Shown: positions 26,132-35,654 of the stretch, one piece after another | Numbering within the stretch: the stretch's first letter is position 1 | How the letters are laid out: every line of letters begins with the position of its first letter | Notes under the pieces: generated by a model | Database searches by the model: none | The model's input: the letters and a program-made list of their open reading frames with translations, nothing else | What the model was told of the DNA's origin: nothing | Position numbers and translations under genes: made by a program | Source of the DNA: Acidovorax sp. Leaf160 | GTDB lineage: Bacteria > Pseudomonadota > Gammaproteobacteria > Burkholderiales > Burkholderiaceae_C | NCBI RefSeq assembly: GCF_001424265.1 | Contig: NZ_LMOV01000024.1 | Span: forward strand, 312,328-376,327 | Direction: 5' to 3' | DNA length: 64,000 bases

Positions 26132-28237
26132 ATGCCCCGTATCCTTGTGCTTCGCCCCCTGGCGCTGGCAACCGCCCTCGCCTGCGCCGGCCTCGTTGCT
26201 CCCGCACAGGCCCAAGACTCCGCCGAATCCTCCCCGGCCCCTTCCGCCACCGGCGCAGGCCCCTCTGCGGCCGGCCCGGCGCTGTCGACGGTGGTGGTCA
26301 CCGCCTCGGGCGCGGCGGTGGACATCAAGGAGGCGCCCGCCAGCATCAGCGTCATCACGCGCGAAGACATCGAACGCAAGCCCGTCACCAGCATCGGCCA
26401 GTTGCTGGCCACCGTGCCGGGCGTGACCGGGGGACTCTCTGGCACCGGTGCGCAGTCGAAGATCCGCCTGCGCGGACTGCCGGAGAAATACACGCTGATC
26501 CTGGTGGACGGCCAGCGCCAGGGCAACTCGGCCGGCGTGAACTACCGCGACGACCTGGGCCAGCAGGACCTGGACTGGATCTCGCCGGAGATGATCGAGC
26601 GCATCGAGGTGGTTCGCGGGCCGATGTCGTCGCTGTACGGCTCCGACGCCATGGGCGGGGTCATCAACATCATCACCCGCAAGATCGGCACGCGCTGGAC
26701 GGGCTCCACCACGCTCAACTACAGCAAGCCGTCCGACTCCGACCGGGGCGACACGCGGCAGCTGGGCTTCAACCTCAGCGGGCCGCTGGCCGACCGGTTC
26801 GGCCTGCGGCTGGGCGGCAACGTCACCGAACGCGCATCGGACGCTTCGAACGGCGGGTTTGCCGGCACGTATCTCTCCACCGCCGGCGCGCGCAACCAGA
26901 ACCTCAACGGTCTGCTGAACTGGCAGCTGACGCCCGACCAGCTGCTGTCTGTCGAGGCGGCGCAAGGCACGCAGCGGGCCCTGGGTTCGGACACCGTCAA
27001 TGCCGCCGGCAACCCGATCGTCAGCCCCTGGGGCCTGGCCCAACTGCAACACACCAAGCTGGGCATCGGCCATGAAGGCCGCTGGGGCGCCGCGCGCAGC
27101 AAGCTCAACCTGGTGCGCAACGAGTACGAGGACAAGGGCAACACCATCGGCAACAACGCGCACGAGACCGTGCTGGACGGCCGCTTCGACCTGCCGGTGC
27201 AGCTCTTCGGGCTGGACCAGGCGCTGACCACGGGCTTCCAGTGGAAGCGCGAGGCGTTGGACAACCGCGACACCATCGGCGTGGCGCCCATCGACTACGC
27301 AGGCAACCGCCTGGGCGGCTCGGGGCTGTCCGCCACCACCTGGGCGCTGTTCGCCGAAGACAGCATCTTCCTGCGCGAGAACCTGGCCCTGACGCTGGGC
27401 CTGCGCATGGACCACCATGACCAGTACGGCACCAACTGGAGCCCCCGTGCCTACCTGGTCTACCACCCCGAAGCGGAATGGACGGTGCGCGGCGGCGTTT
27501 CGCGCGGCTTTCGCGCGCCGGGTCTGAAGGAGAACTCGGCCAACGCCGCCACCCAGTCGGGCGGCAACGGCTGCCGCAGCCTGGCCGGCCGCGGCTGGAC
27601 CAGCAACAGCCGCAATGCCGACGGCACACGCGGCTGCTACATGGCGGGCAATCCCAATCTCGAACCCGAAACCAGCACCAACTTCGAGCTGGGCACGGGC
27701 TGGGACCGCGCCGGCTGGTCGCTGGGCGCCACCTATTTCCACACCGATTTCAAGAACAAGATCGACTACCAGCCGCTGGGCCTGTTCAACGGCTTCTGGT
27801 GGACGCGCATGGAGAACGCCCAGCGGGCGCGCACGCGCGGACTAGAGGCGACCGCCAATGTGCCACTGGCCCCGGCGCTGGACTGGAAAACCACCGTCAC
27901 GCGCATGTTCGAATCGAAGAACCTGACCACCGGCGCGTCGCTGCTCGCCGTGCCACGCCTGACGGTCTATTCGGCCCTGCAATGGCGCATCAACCCGGCC
28001 TGGAACGCGGCCGTGAGCGCACGCCACACCGGCAAGGAACTGCTGACCACGGGCACTGCCACCAGTTTCGCCAAGGCCTACACCACGCTCGATCTGACGG
28101 CCAACTACGCGGTGAACGAGTCGCTGACCCTGCGTACCGGTGTCATCAACCTGACCGACAAGCAGACCCGCGAGCTGGGCAGCAACTACGACAACGGCGG
28201 GCGGACGTATTTCGTGGGGCTGACGGCGCGGTTCTGA
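26132..28237 (+). CDS. TonB-dependent siderophore receptor (FepA/BfeA-like)
   Basis: 701-residue outer-membrane receptor. Signal peptide to about residue 27 (VAPAQAQ); TonB box-like STVVVTASG; plug domain with IEVVRGPMSSLYGSDAMGGVINII; a beta-barrel with SRGFRAPGLKENS; and the C-terminal signature ending in Phe (YFVGLTARF). A Cys pair in GGNGCRSLAGRG and GTRGCYMAGNPNLEPETS in a barrel loop is like catecholate/FepA-class receptors. Fur box and repeat array upstream indicate iron control. No TonB, ABC importer or siderophore synthesis gene is adjacent. Confidence 0.9.
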   Translation: MPRILVLRPLALATALACAGLVAPAQAQDSAESSPAPSATGAGPSAAGPALSTVVVTASGAAVDIKEAPASISVITREDIERKPVTSIGQLLATVPGVTGGLSGTGAQSKIRLRGLPEKYTLILVDGQRQGNSAGVNYRDDLGQQDLDWISPEMIERIEVVRGPMSSLYGSDAMGGVINIITRKIGTRWTGSTTLNYSKPSDSDRGDTRQLGFNLSGPLADRFGLRLGGNVTERASDASNGGFAGTYLSTAGARNQNLNGLLNWQLTPDQLLSVEAAQGTQRALGSDTVNAAGNPIVSPWGLAQLQHTKLGIGHEGRWGAARSKLNLVRNEYEDKGNTIGNNAHETVLDGRFDLPVQLFGLDQALTTGFQWKREALDNRDTIGVAPIDYAGNRLGGSGLSATTWALFAEDSIFLRENLALTLGLRMDHHDQYGTNWSPRAYLVYHPEAEWTVRGGVSRGFRAPGLKENSANAATQSGGNGCRSLAGRGWTSNSRNADGTRGCYMAGNPNLEPETSTNFELGTGWDRAGWSLGATYFHTDFKNKIDYQPLGLFNGFWWTRMENAQRARTRGLEATANVPLAPALDWKTTVTRMFESKNLTTGASLLAVPRLTVYSALQWRINPAWNAAVSARHTGKELLTTGTATSFAKAYTTLDLTANYAVNESLTLRTGVINLTDKQTRELGSNYDNGGRTYFVGLTARF

Positions 28238-28260
28238 CGGCGCTCCCTACCCAGCACCGC

Positions 28261-28320
28261 ATGCTATTCTTTTCATAGCTAAAGGTGCTTGCCAGTCAAG
28301 CGCCGGGGCCGGATTTCGCC
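28261..28320 (+). repeat. Dispersed 60-bp element, copy 5
   Basis: Plus orientation: GCTAT-TCTTTTC-ATAGC, exactly 20 nt, GCGCCGGGGCCGGATTTCGC. The best-preserved copy in this orientation; it lies just after the receptor gene. Confidence 0.8.
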
Positions 28321-28467
28321 CTGCAACGAGGCCCGGCGAGCGCGGTGGGCCGCTGGTGGGCCGCTGGTGGACAGACAGCTTCCCACCCGCGCTGCGGACC
28401 GGCGCCTACACCATCCTGCGCTGGCTTGCGGTGAGATGGGCCATTCCCCCTGCTGCCCAGGCACCGT

Positions 28468-29853
28468 ATGCCCACTCCTTCCCGCGCCAGCGCCGCCAAG
28501 CCCGACACCACCAAGCCCGCGCCGCCCCGCCCCGGCAGCCGCCTGCCCGGCGGACTGATCTACGTGAGCGTGGACATGCCCGGCCTCACCCGCGTTCTCA
28601 AGGGCGATTCGTTCGCCTTCCGCAAGCCCGATGGCTCCTGGGTGAAGGACGAGGAGGAGATCGCCCGCATCCGCAAGCTGGCGATTCCCCCCGCCTACAC
28701 CGACGTCTGGATCTGCGCCAAGGCCAACGGCCACCTGCAGGCGACCGGCTTCGATGCGCGCGGGCGACGCCAGTACCGCTACCACCCCGAATGGCGGCGG
28801 GTGCGCGACGAAGACAAGTTCGAGCGCATGCGCGCCTTCGGGCTGGCGCTGCCGCGCATCCGCGCCCGCGTCGCCCGTGACCTGAAGCCCCGGCGCGGCG
28901 AGCCCGCGCTGTCGCGCACCGTGGTGCTGGCCACCATCGTGCGGCTGCTGGACACCACCTTCCTGCGCGTGGGCAACGAGGAATACGCGGCCACCAACAA
29001 GTCCTATGGCCTGACCACGCTGCGCAACCGGCATGCCGGCGTGCGCGGCAGCACGCTGACGCTGCGGTTTCGTGGCAAGAGCGGCGTGGAGCAGGAGGCC
29101 CGGCTGGACGACCCGCGCGTGGCCCGCGTGGTGCGCCGCTGCCAGCAGCTGCCGGGCCAGGAGCTGTTCCAGTACGAAGACGCCGACGGCCAGCGCCATG
29201 CCATCGGCTCCAGCGACGTGAACGACTACCTGCGCGAGATCACCGAGGGAGCGCGGGGCACGGCCGGCACGGCGGGTGCGGCGGGCACAGCGGCCGATGG
29301 CGGCGAACTGCATTTCACCGCCAAGGACTTCCGCACCTGGCACGGCACCGCCCAGGCGCTGGAGCTGACGCGGCTGGCCTGTACCGGAGACAGCGGCGCC
29401 GCGTCGTACAGCGCCAAGGCCATTCTGGTGGAGGTGGCGCGCCAGCTGGGCAACACGCCGGCCGTGTGCAAGAAGTCGTACGTCCATCCTGCCGTGCTGG
29501 AGCTGGGCGCGCGCCTGGCGTCCGACGCGGGGCCCGACATGCAGAAGGTGTGGGACCGGATCGGCGGGGAGGGCTCGGCGCCGCGCGGCCTGACGGCGCC
29601 CGAGCGCCGGCTGCTGGCCTTCCTGCGGCGGCCGCTGCCCGGCGTTCCAAAGGCGGGCGCGCAGGCAGGCACCCAGGCAGGTGCTCGGGCAGGCGGGGTG
29701 CGGGCACAAGCCAAGCCCCCTGCTGCAAAGCCGGCGGCGCCCCGCCGGCAGGCAGCTGCGCCGAAAGGCCGCAGCGCGCCCCGCCCCGGCCAGCGCCGCC
29801 GCCAGGCCCCGGCCGCCGCACCGGCCGCCGCACCGGCCAGCGCGGCGGCCTGA
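28468..29853 (+). CDS. Type IB DNA topoisomerase
   Basis: 461-residue bacterial topoisomerase IB of the poxvirus-like family. N-terminal domain with IRKLAIPPAYTDVWIC and QYRYHPEWRRVRDEDKF; catalytic domain with LLDTTFLRVGNEEYAATNKS, LRFRGKSG, DFRTWHGTAQALE, and the active-site Tyr in KKSYVHPAVLE. The conserved Arg/Lys/His catalytic set is recognisable. The N terminus and C terminus (about 70 residues) are basic Pro/Ala-rich extensions. Start ATG 28468. Relaxes supercoils; an accessory, not essential, enzyme in bacteria. Confidence 0.92.
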   Translation: MPTPSRASAAKPDTTKPAPPRPGSRLPGGLIYVSVDMPGLTRVLKGDSFAFRKPDGSWVKDEEEIARIRKLAIPPAYTDVWICAKANGHLQATGFDARGRRQYRYHPEWRRVRDEDKFERMRAFGLALPRIRARVARDLKPRRGEPALSRTVVLATIVRLLDTTFLRVGNEEYAATNKSYGLTTLRNRHAGVRGSTLTLRFRGKSGVEQEARLDDPRVARVVRRCQQLPGQELFQYEDADGQRHAIGSSDVNDYLREITEGARGTAGTAGAAGTAADGGELHFTAKDFRTWHGTAQALELTRLACTGDSGAASYSAKAILVEVARQLGNTPAVCKKSYVHPAVLELGARLASDAGPDMQKVWDRIGGEGSAPRGLTAPERRLLAFLRRPLPGVPKAGAQAGTQAGARAGGVRAQAKPPAAKPAAPRRQAAAPKGRSAPRPGQRRRQAPAAAPAAAPASAAA

Positions 29854-29877
29854 GCGGCCGACCCGGGCCCCGGAGCC

Positions 29878-31263
29878 TCAGCGCCCGACCATGGCGCCGG
29901 GCACCACCCACTGGTCGAACTGCTCCGCCGTCACATGGCCGGAGGCGATGGCTGCCTCGCGCAGCGACGAGCCTTCCTTATGCGCCTTCTTGGCAATGAA
30001 CGCGGCCTTGTCGTAGCCGATGTGGGTGTTGAGCGCGGTGACCAGCATCAGCGAGCGGCCGACCAGGTCGGCGATGCGCTCGCGGTTGGGCTCGATGCCC
30101 ACGGCGCAGTGGTCGTTGAAGCTCACCATGCCGTCGGCCAGCAGCCGCACGCTCTGCAGGAAGTTGTGCGCCACCATGGGACGGAACACGTTCAGCTCGA
30201 AGTTGCCGGACGCGCCGCCGAAGTTGATCGCCACATCGTTGCCGAAGACCTGCGCGGCCAGCATGGTGACGGCCTCGCTCTGGGTCGGATTGACCTTGCC
30301 GGGCATGATGGACGAGCCCGGCTCGTTCTCGGGGATCGACAGCTCGCCGATGCCGCTGCGCGGGCCGCTGGCCAGCCAGCGCACGTCGTTGGCGATCTTC
30401 ATCATGCTGGCGGCCAGGGTCTTGAGCGCGCCGTGCGCATGCACCAGCGCATCCACAGAGGCCAGTGCCTCGAACTTGTTGGGCGCGGTGACGAAAGGCA
30501 GTCCGGTCAGCTCGGCCAGCTCCCGGGCCACGCCTTCTGCATAGCCCTTGGGTGCGTTCAGGCCGGTGCCGACGGCGGTGCCGCCCAGCGCCAGTTCATA
30601 CAGGTGCGGCAGTGCGTCGCGCACGTGCCGCTCGCCATGGCTCAGCTGCGCCACCCAGCCCGAGATTTCCTGGCCGAGCGTCAGCGGCGTGGCGTCCTGC
30701 AGATGGGTGCGGCCGATCTTGACGATGTCGTCAAAGGCCTGCGCCTTCGCTTCCAGGGTGGTGCGCAGCCGCGCAATGGCGGGCAGCAAGCGATGGGTCA
30801 GCGCCTCCACCGCCGCCACGTGCATGGCGGTGGGGAAGACGTCGTTGCTCGACTGGCTGCGGTTCACGTCGTCGTTGGGGTGCACCAGGCGCCCCTCGCC
30901 CCGCTCGCCGCCCAGGATCTCGCTGGCACGGTTGGCCAGCACCTCGTTCACGTTCATGTTGGTCTGCGTGCCCGAGCCGGTCTGCCACACGACCAGGGGG
31001 AATTCGCCGGGATGCTGGCCGGCGATCACCTCGTCGGCCGCAGCCACGATGGCATCGGTCTTGCGCGCATCCTGCAGCCCCAGCGCCTGGTTGACCCGCG
31101 CCGACGCCCGCTTCACCTGCGCCAGCGCCTTGATGATCTCGCGCGGCTGCCGCTCGCCGGAGATGTCGAAGTTCTGCAGCGAGCGCTGCGTCTGGGCGCC
31201 CCACAGTTGCTGGGCCGGCACCTCGATGGGGCCGAAGGTGTCACGTTCGATGCGATGGGTCAT
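29878..31263 (-). CDS. fumC: Class II fumarate hydratase (iron-independent)
   Basis: TCA-cycle fumarase of 461 residues without an Fe-S cluster. Superfamily signature [16 protein letters not shown] is intact, with the catalytic-region segments [13 protein letters not shown] and [18 protein letters not shown]. Start ATG 31263. It converges with the topoisomerase gene and is divergent from the MHYT-GGDEF-EAL gene across an interval holding a Fur-like site. A separate Fe-S fumarase is encoded 2.7 kb away, so this is likely the iron-limitation/oxidative-stress isoenzyme. Confidence 0.96.
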   Translation of the reverse strand: MTHRIERDTFGPIEVPAQQLWGAQTQRSLQNFDISGERQPREIIKALAQVKRASARVNQALGLQDARKTDAIVAAADEVIAGQHPGEFPLVVWQTGSGTQTNMNVNEVLANRASEILGGERGEGRLVHPNDDVNRSQSSNDVFPTAMHVAAVEALTHRLLPAIARLRTTLEAKAQAFDDIVKIGRTHLQDATPLTLGQEISGWVAQLSHGERHVRDALPHLYELALGGTAVGTGLNAPKGYAEGVARELAELTGLPFVTAPNKFEALASVDALVHAHGALKTLAASMMKIANDVRWLASGPRSGIGELSIPENEPGSSIMPGKVNPTQSEAVTMLAAQVFGNDVAINFGGASGNFELNVFRPMVAHNFLQSVRLLADGMVSFNDHCAVGIEPNRERIADLVGRSLMLVTALNTHIGYDKAAFIAKKAHKEGSSLREAAIASGHVTAEQFDQWVVPGAMVGR

Positions 31264-31580
31264 GGCGGACAGGCTCCTGGAGTGAATGATGGGGTGGCAA
31301 GGGATGGGACGGGTCGCTGCAGAGGTTCGCGTCAGGCGGCTCAGGCACAACGGAAGATCCCCCGGTGAATGGGGCCCGCAGCACCGGGTGATCCATCAGA
31401 ATAGCGACAAACGAAAACCATTCTCATTGCAGAGTTGTGGGATTCCGGCGGAATCGACGTGCTTCCTACGTCGCGGACACGTTACTTGATGTAAAAAGGG
31501 CAGACCGCATCGTGCGTGCCTGGTGGCGCGTGCCGGCGCGCCGCGCTCGCCACCCTTCGACACCGCCCACCCCGCGCCCC
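31264..31580. promoter_or_regulatory. fumC / MHYT-GGDEF-EAL divergent promoter region
   Basis: A 317-bp gene-free interval. It becomes AT-richer at 31395-31500 and contains the Fur-like site at 31412-31426. No other operator or RNA element was recognised. Confidence 0.5.
31412..31426 (-). promoter_or_regulatory. Candidate Fur box upstream of fumC
   Basis: On the minus strand TGAGAATGGTTTTCG matches the 7-1-7 Fur inverted repeat TGATAATNATTATCA at about 10-11 of 14 defined positions. It lies about 149 bp upstream of the fumC ATG and 155 bp upstream of the divergent gene. Confidence 0.45.
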
Positions 31581-33788
31581 ATGCTCACCCCTCCGCTTCC
31601 CGATTCCGGCTTCATGACTTCCACCTACAACCTGCAGGTGGTGGCAGCGTCGTTCGGCATCGCCTGGCTGGCAGCCTATGCGGCGCTTGACGTGGCGCGG
31701 CGAATCCAGCGGGCGTCCTGGCGCATCGCGCTCGTCTGGTGGTCGGTCGGATCGGTGGTGATGGGTACGGGCTTCTGGGCGACGCACTTCCTCGGGCTGC
31801 AGTCGCTGCAGCTGCCGGTGACGCTCGGCTTCAGCGAGTTCACGACGCTCCTGTCGTGGCTGCTGGCGGTGTGCGTCTCCGGCGTGGTGCTGGGCCTGGC
31901 CGGCCTGCCCCACGCGCGCGCACTGCACTGGCTGGCAAGCGCACTGGTACTGGGCGCAGGCATGGGCGCCATGCACTACCTCGGCATGCAGGCCCTGGAG
32001 ATGTCGATCCCCATCGTCTGGAACCCCTGGCTGGTCGCCGCATCCCTGGCGATGGCCCTGCTGGCTGCGCTCTGCGGCCTGGGCATGTTCCGGCTGCTGC
32101 TGGCCCAGCGCGGGCCGCGCAGGCTGCTTCACCAGGTGGTGGCGTCGGCCGTGTCGGGACTGGCGATGGGCTCGATGCACTACATGGGCATGGCGGCCGC
32201 GCAATTTCCGGAAGGTGCGGTGTGCCTCAGTGTCGATGGCCTGACGGGTTCCGGCCTGACTGCGGTCATCATCCTCGCCACGACGATGCTGCTGGTCAGC
32301 ACGCTGGTGGCATCGGTGCTCGACGCCCTGCTGCAGCACAAGGCCCGCCAGTTGACCCGCTCGCTCAAGGACAGCAACGCCAAGCTGCAGTCCGCCAACG
32401 CGGCACTGCACAAGCAGGCCTTTGCCGACCCCCTGACGGGCCTGCCCAACCGGCTGTTGCTGGAAGACCGCCTGCACCATGCCCTCTTGCGGCTGGAGCG
32501 GGCCAACGCGGGGGGCGCGCAGCAACGGCTGGGCGTGATGTTCGTCGATCTCGACGGCTTCAAGCCGATCAACGATTCGCTGGGCCATACGGCGGGCGAC
32601 GCCATTTTGCAGAGCGCGGCGCAGCGCCTGCGGGAAGAGGCGCGCGACAGCGACACCGTCGCGCGGATGGGTGGCGACGAATTCCTGGTGCTGCTGGAAG
32701 ACGTGGGCCGCACCGCCGATTGCCTGGGCGTGGTCCAGCGTCTGCTCGACACCCTTTCGCAGCCCTTCGATCTGGCCGGCCGGCAGGTGCAGATCTCCTG
32801 CTCCATCGGCGTGGTGGTCTACCCCGACCAGGGCGAGCGCGAGAAGCTGGTCGCCAACGCCGATGCGGCCATGTACGCCGCCAAGCGCGCCGGGGGCAAC
32901 GGTTTCGCGCTGTTCGAAGACCACATGAACTCCGACGCCTCCGAACAGCTGGAGCTGCAGAAGGACCTGCGCCAGGCGCTGCAGCGCGGGGAGCTGGCGC
33001 TGCACTACCAGCCGAAGATCGACGGCCAGCGCGGCCACATCTGCGGCGTGGAGGCGCTGCTGCGCTGGAACCACCCGACGCGCGGCGCGATCAGCCCGGC
33101 GGTGTTCATCGCGCTGGCCGAGCGCTTCGGGCTCATCAACACGCTGGGCAGCTGGGTCATCGACGAGGCCTGCCGCCAGATCGCCGAATGGGCCCGCAGC
33201 GGGCTGCGCATTCGCGTGGCGATCAACGTGTCGGTGCACCAGTTGCGCGAGGCGGGCCTGGCTCAGCGCATCACGCGGTCACTGCAGGCGCACGGCGTGG
33301 ACGCGGGCCAGCTGCTGTGCGAAATCACCGAGACGGTCGCCATGGAGGACACCCGCACGACGCAGCGCACGCTGCGCGAGCTGGCGCGCATCGGCGTGTT
33401 TCTCTCCATCGACGACTTCGGCACCGGTCACTCCAGTCTGAGCTACCTGCGCCGCCTGCCCGCGCAGCAGCTCAAGATCGACAGCAGCTTCGTGCAGGAC
33501 CTGGAACACCAGGAGGACGCCCGCGCCGTGGTGGACGCGGTGGTGCGACTGGCCCACGCGCTGGGCCTGAAAGTGGTCGCGGAGGGCGTGGAGACGAGCG
33601 GGCAGCGCGACATTCTGCTGGGCATGCGCTGCGACGAGCTGCAGGGCTTCTTCTTCGCCCGGCCGATGCCTGCGGACCGGCTGCAGGCCTGGGCCCTGGA
33701 CGACCAGCCGGAAGGCACACTGGGTTTCTCGCCGTCGGTCTTCGGCATCGGCGACACGCTGGAGGCCCCCGGCGCGGTTCCCGTATAG
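31581..33788 (+). CDS. MHYT-GGDEF-EAL cyclic-di-GMP enzyme
   Basis: 735 residues. N-terminal membrane-embedded MHYT sensor with three motifs (WATHFLGL, AMHYLGM, SMHYMGM; seven TM segments to about residue 255). GGDEF domain with intact MGGDEF and an intact I-site RDSD five residues before it. EAL domain with VEALLRWNHP, ITETVAMED, DDFGTGHSSLSYLRRLP and VVAEGVET all conserved. Both synthase and phosphodiesterase could be active, with product inhibition on the synthase. MHYT domains are proposed to bind copper and sense O2, CO or NO. ATG 31581 was chosen so that TM1 follows closely. Confidence 0.92.
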   Translation: MLTPPLPDSGFMTSTYNLQVVAASFGIAWLAAYAALDVARRIQRASWRIALVWWSVGSVVMGTGFWATHFLGLQSLQLPVTLGFSEFTTLLSWLLAVCVSGVVLGLAGLPHARALHWLASALVLGAGMGAMHYLGMQALEMSIPIVWNPWLVAASLAMALLAALCGLGMFRLLLAQRGPRRLLHQVVASAVSGLAMGSMHYMGMAAAQFPEGAVCLSVDGLTGSGLTAVIILATTMLLVSTLVASVLDALLQHKARQLTRSLKDSNAKLQSANAALHKQAFADPLTGLPNRLLLEDRLHHALLRLERANAGGAQQRLGVMFVDLDGFKPINDSLGHTAGDAILQSAAQRLREEARDSDTVARMGGDEFLVLLEDVGRTADCLGVVQRLLDTLSQPFDLAGRQVQISCSIGVVVYPDQGEREKLVANADAAMYAAKRAGGNGFALFEDHMNSDASEQLELQKDLRQALQRGELALHYQPKIDGQRGHICGVEALLRWNHPTRGAISPAVFIALAERFGLINTLGSWVIDEACRQIAEWARSGLRIRVAINVSVHQLREAGLAQRITRSLQAHGVDAGQLLCEITETVAMEDTRTTQRTLRELARIGVFLSIDDFGTGHSSLSYLRRLPAQQLKIDSSFVQDLEHQEDARAVVDAVVRLAHALGLKVVAEGVETSGQRDILLGMRCDELQGFFFARPMPADRLQAWALDDQPEGTLGFSPSVFGIGDTLEAPGAVPV

Positions 33789-33950
33789 GCCGCAGCGCGG
33801 CCCGGCAGACGCGGCGGCGGAGCGCGCCTGAGGCGGCGCCTGGTGCCGTGTGCACGGCCCTGCGCGGCGGGGCCCGGCAGGAGCCGGCAGGAGACGGCGA
33901 GGGGCAGCGATAATTGCGGGGTCCGTTTCTTCCCCCACAACATCCCCACC

Positions 33951-35510
33951 ATGACCACGACCATCCGGTACCACGACCTCGTGGAGTCCGTTGCTGCGTC
34001 CCTGCAGTACATCAGCTACTACCATCCCGCCGACTTCATCGCCCATCTGGCCCGTGCCTACGAGCGCGAGCAGAGCCCGGCGGCCAAGGACGCGATGGCG
34101 CAGATCCTCACCAACAGCAAGATGAGCGCCACGGGCCAGCGCCCGATCTGCCAGGACACCGGCATCGTCAACGTGTTCCTGAAGGTCGGCATGGACGTGC
34201 GCTGGGAAGGTTTCCCGGCCGGCCAGGGCCTGGAAGACGCCGTCAACGAAGGCGTGCGCCGCGGCTACAACCATCCGGACAACACGCTGCGCGCGAGCGT
34301 CGTGGCCGACCCTCAGTTCCTGCGCAAGAACACCAAGGACAACACCCCGGCCGTGATCTTCGTGCAGATCGTGCCGGGCAGCACGGTGGACATCACCGTA
34401 GCAGCCAAGGGCGGCGGCAGCGAGAACAAGTCCAAGATGGTCATGATGAACCCCAGCGACAACCTGGTGGACTGGGTGCTGAAGACCGTGCCGACCATGG
34501 GCGCCGGCTGGTGCCCGCCGGGCATGCTGGGCATCGGCATCGGCGGCACCGCGGAAAAAGCCGTGCTGCTGGCCAAGGAAAGCCTGATGGACGACCTGAA
34601 CATGTACGAGCTGCAGGCCAAGGCCGCGCGCGGCGAGAAGCTCGATCAGGTCGAGGAACTGCGCCTGGAGCTGTTCGACAAGGTGAACGCCCTGGGCATC
34701 GGCGCGCAGGGCCTCGGCGGCCTCACCACCGTGCTGGACATCAAGATCAAGATGTACCCCACGCACGCGGCCTCCAAGCCCGTGGCGATGATCCCCAACT
34801 GCGCTGCCACGCGCCATGCGCACTTCGTGCTCGACGGCTCCGGCCCGGTGTACCTCGAAGCGCCATCGCTCGACCTCTGGCCCAAGATCGACTGGGCGCC
34901 AGACTACAACCAGTCCAAGCGGGTGGATCTGAACACCCTCACCCGCGAAGAGGTCGCCAGCTGGAAGCCCGGCGACACGCTGCTGCTGAACGGCAAGATG
35001 CTCACCGGCCGCGACGCCGCGCACAAGCGCATCCAGGACATGCTGGCCAAGGGCGAGAAGCTTCCCGTGGACTTCGCCAACCGCGTCATCTACTACGTGG
35101 GCCCGGTTGACCCGGTGCGCGACGAGGCCGTGGGCCCGGCCGGCCCGACCACCGCCACGCGCATGGACAAGTTCACCGAGATGATGCTCGCCGAAACCGG
35201 ACTGATCGCGATGATCGGCAAGTCCGAGCGCGGCCCGGTCGCCATCGAGGCGATCAAGAAGCACCAGTCGGCCTACCTGATGGCCGTGGGCGGCGCCGCC
35301 TACCTGGTCAGCAAGGCCATCAAGACCGCAAAGGTCGTCGGCTTCGAAGATCTGGGCATGGAAGCGATCTACGAGTTCGACGTGGTGGACATGCCCGTCA
35401 CCGTGGCCGTGGATGCCGGCGGCACCAGCAAGCACATCACCGGCCCGGCCGAATGGAGCCAGCGCATCGCCACGGGCGAGTTCAAGTCCATCGACCTGGT
35501 CGCGGCCTGA
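33951..35510 (+). CDS. fumA: Class I fumarate hydratase (4Fe-4S, FumA-type)
   Basis: 519-residue Fe-S fumarase. Three cluster-binding Cys segments are visible: RPICQDTGIVNVF, MIPNCAATRHAHFVL and the earlier AGWCPPGMLGIGIGG, together with the C-terminal domain GPTTATRMDKFTEMML. Start ATG 33951; the leader is pyrimidine-rich (TTCTTCCCCC) without a clear Shine-Dalgarno. It is followed by a strong terminator. It performs the same reaction as FumC but depends on iron and is oxygen/superoxide-sensitive. Confidence 0.95.
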   Translation: MTTTIRYHDLVESVAASLQYISYYHPADFIAHLARAYEREQSPAAKDAMAQILTNSKMSATGQRPICQDTGIVNVFLKVGMDVRWEGFPAGQGLEDAVNEGVRRGYNHPDNTLRASVVADPQFLRKNTKDNTPAVIFVQIVPGSTVDITVAAKGGGSENKSKMVMMNPSDNLVDWVLKTVPTMGAGWCPPGMLGIGIGGTAEKAVLLAKESLMDDLNMYELQAKAARGEKLDQVEELRLELFDKVNALGIGAQGLGGLTTVLDIKIKMYPTHAASKPVAMIPNCAATRHAHFVLDGSGPVYLEAPSLDLWPKIDWAPDYNQSKRVDLNTLTREEVASWKPGDTLLLNGKMLTGRDAAHKRIQDMLAKGEKLPVDFANRVIYYVGPVDPVRDEAVGPAGPTTATRMDKFTEMMLAETGLIAMIGKSERGPVAIEAIKKHQSAYLMAVGGAAYLVSKAIKTAKVVGFEDLGMEAIYEFDVVDMPVTVAVDAGGTSKHITGPAEWSQRIATGEFKSIDLVAA

Positions 35511-35584
35511 GACGCCACTGCGCTGCGCCGCCAGGGAAACCCGGCGGCGCACGTGCCCGGCGCCACTGCCTGCACTACCATCCG

Positions 35585-35619
35585 GGCTTGCCGTGTTTCG
35601 ACGCGCGGCAAGCCTTTTT
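35585..35619 (+). terminator. Intrinsic terminator after fumA
   Basis: GGCTTGCCG (35585-35593) pairs with CGGCAAGCC (35606-35614), followed by TTTTT. A second G+C hairpin without a T-run lies just upstream (35524-35551). Confidence 0.85.
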
Positions 35620-35654
35620 GCTTCCCGTCCGACAGCTCTGAACCACCTTCCGCC

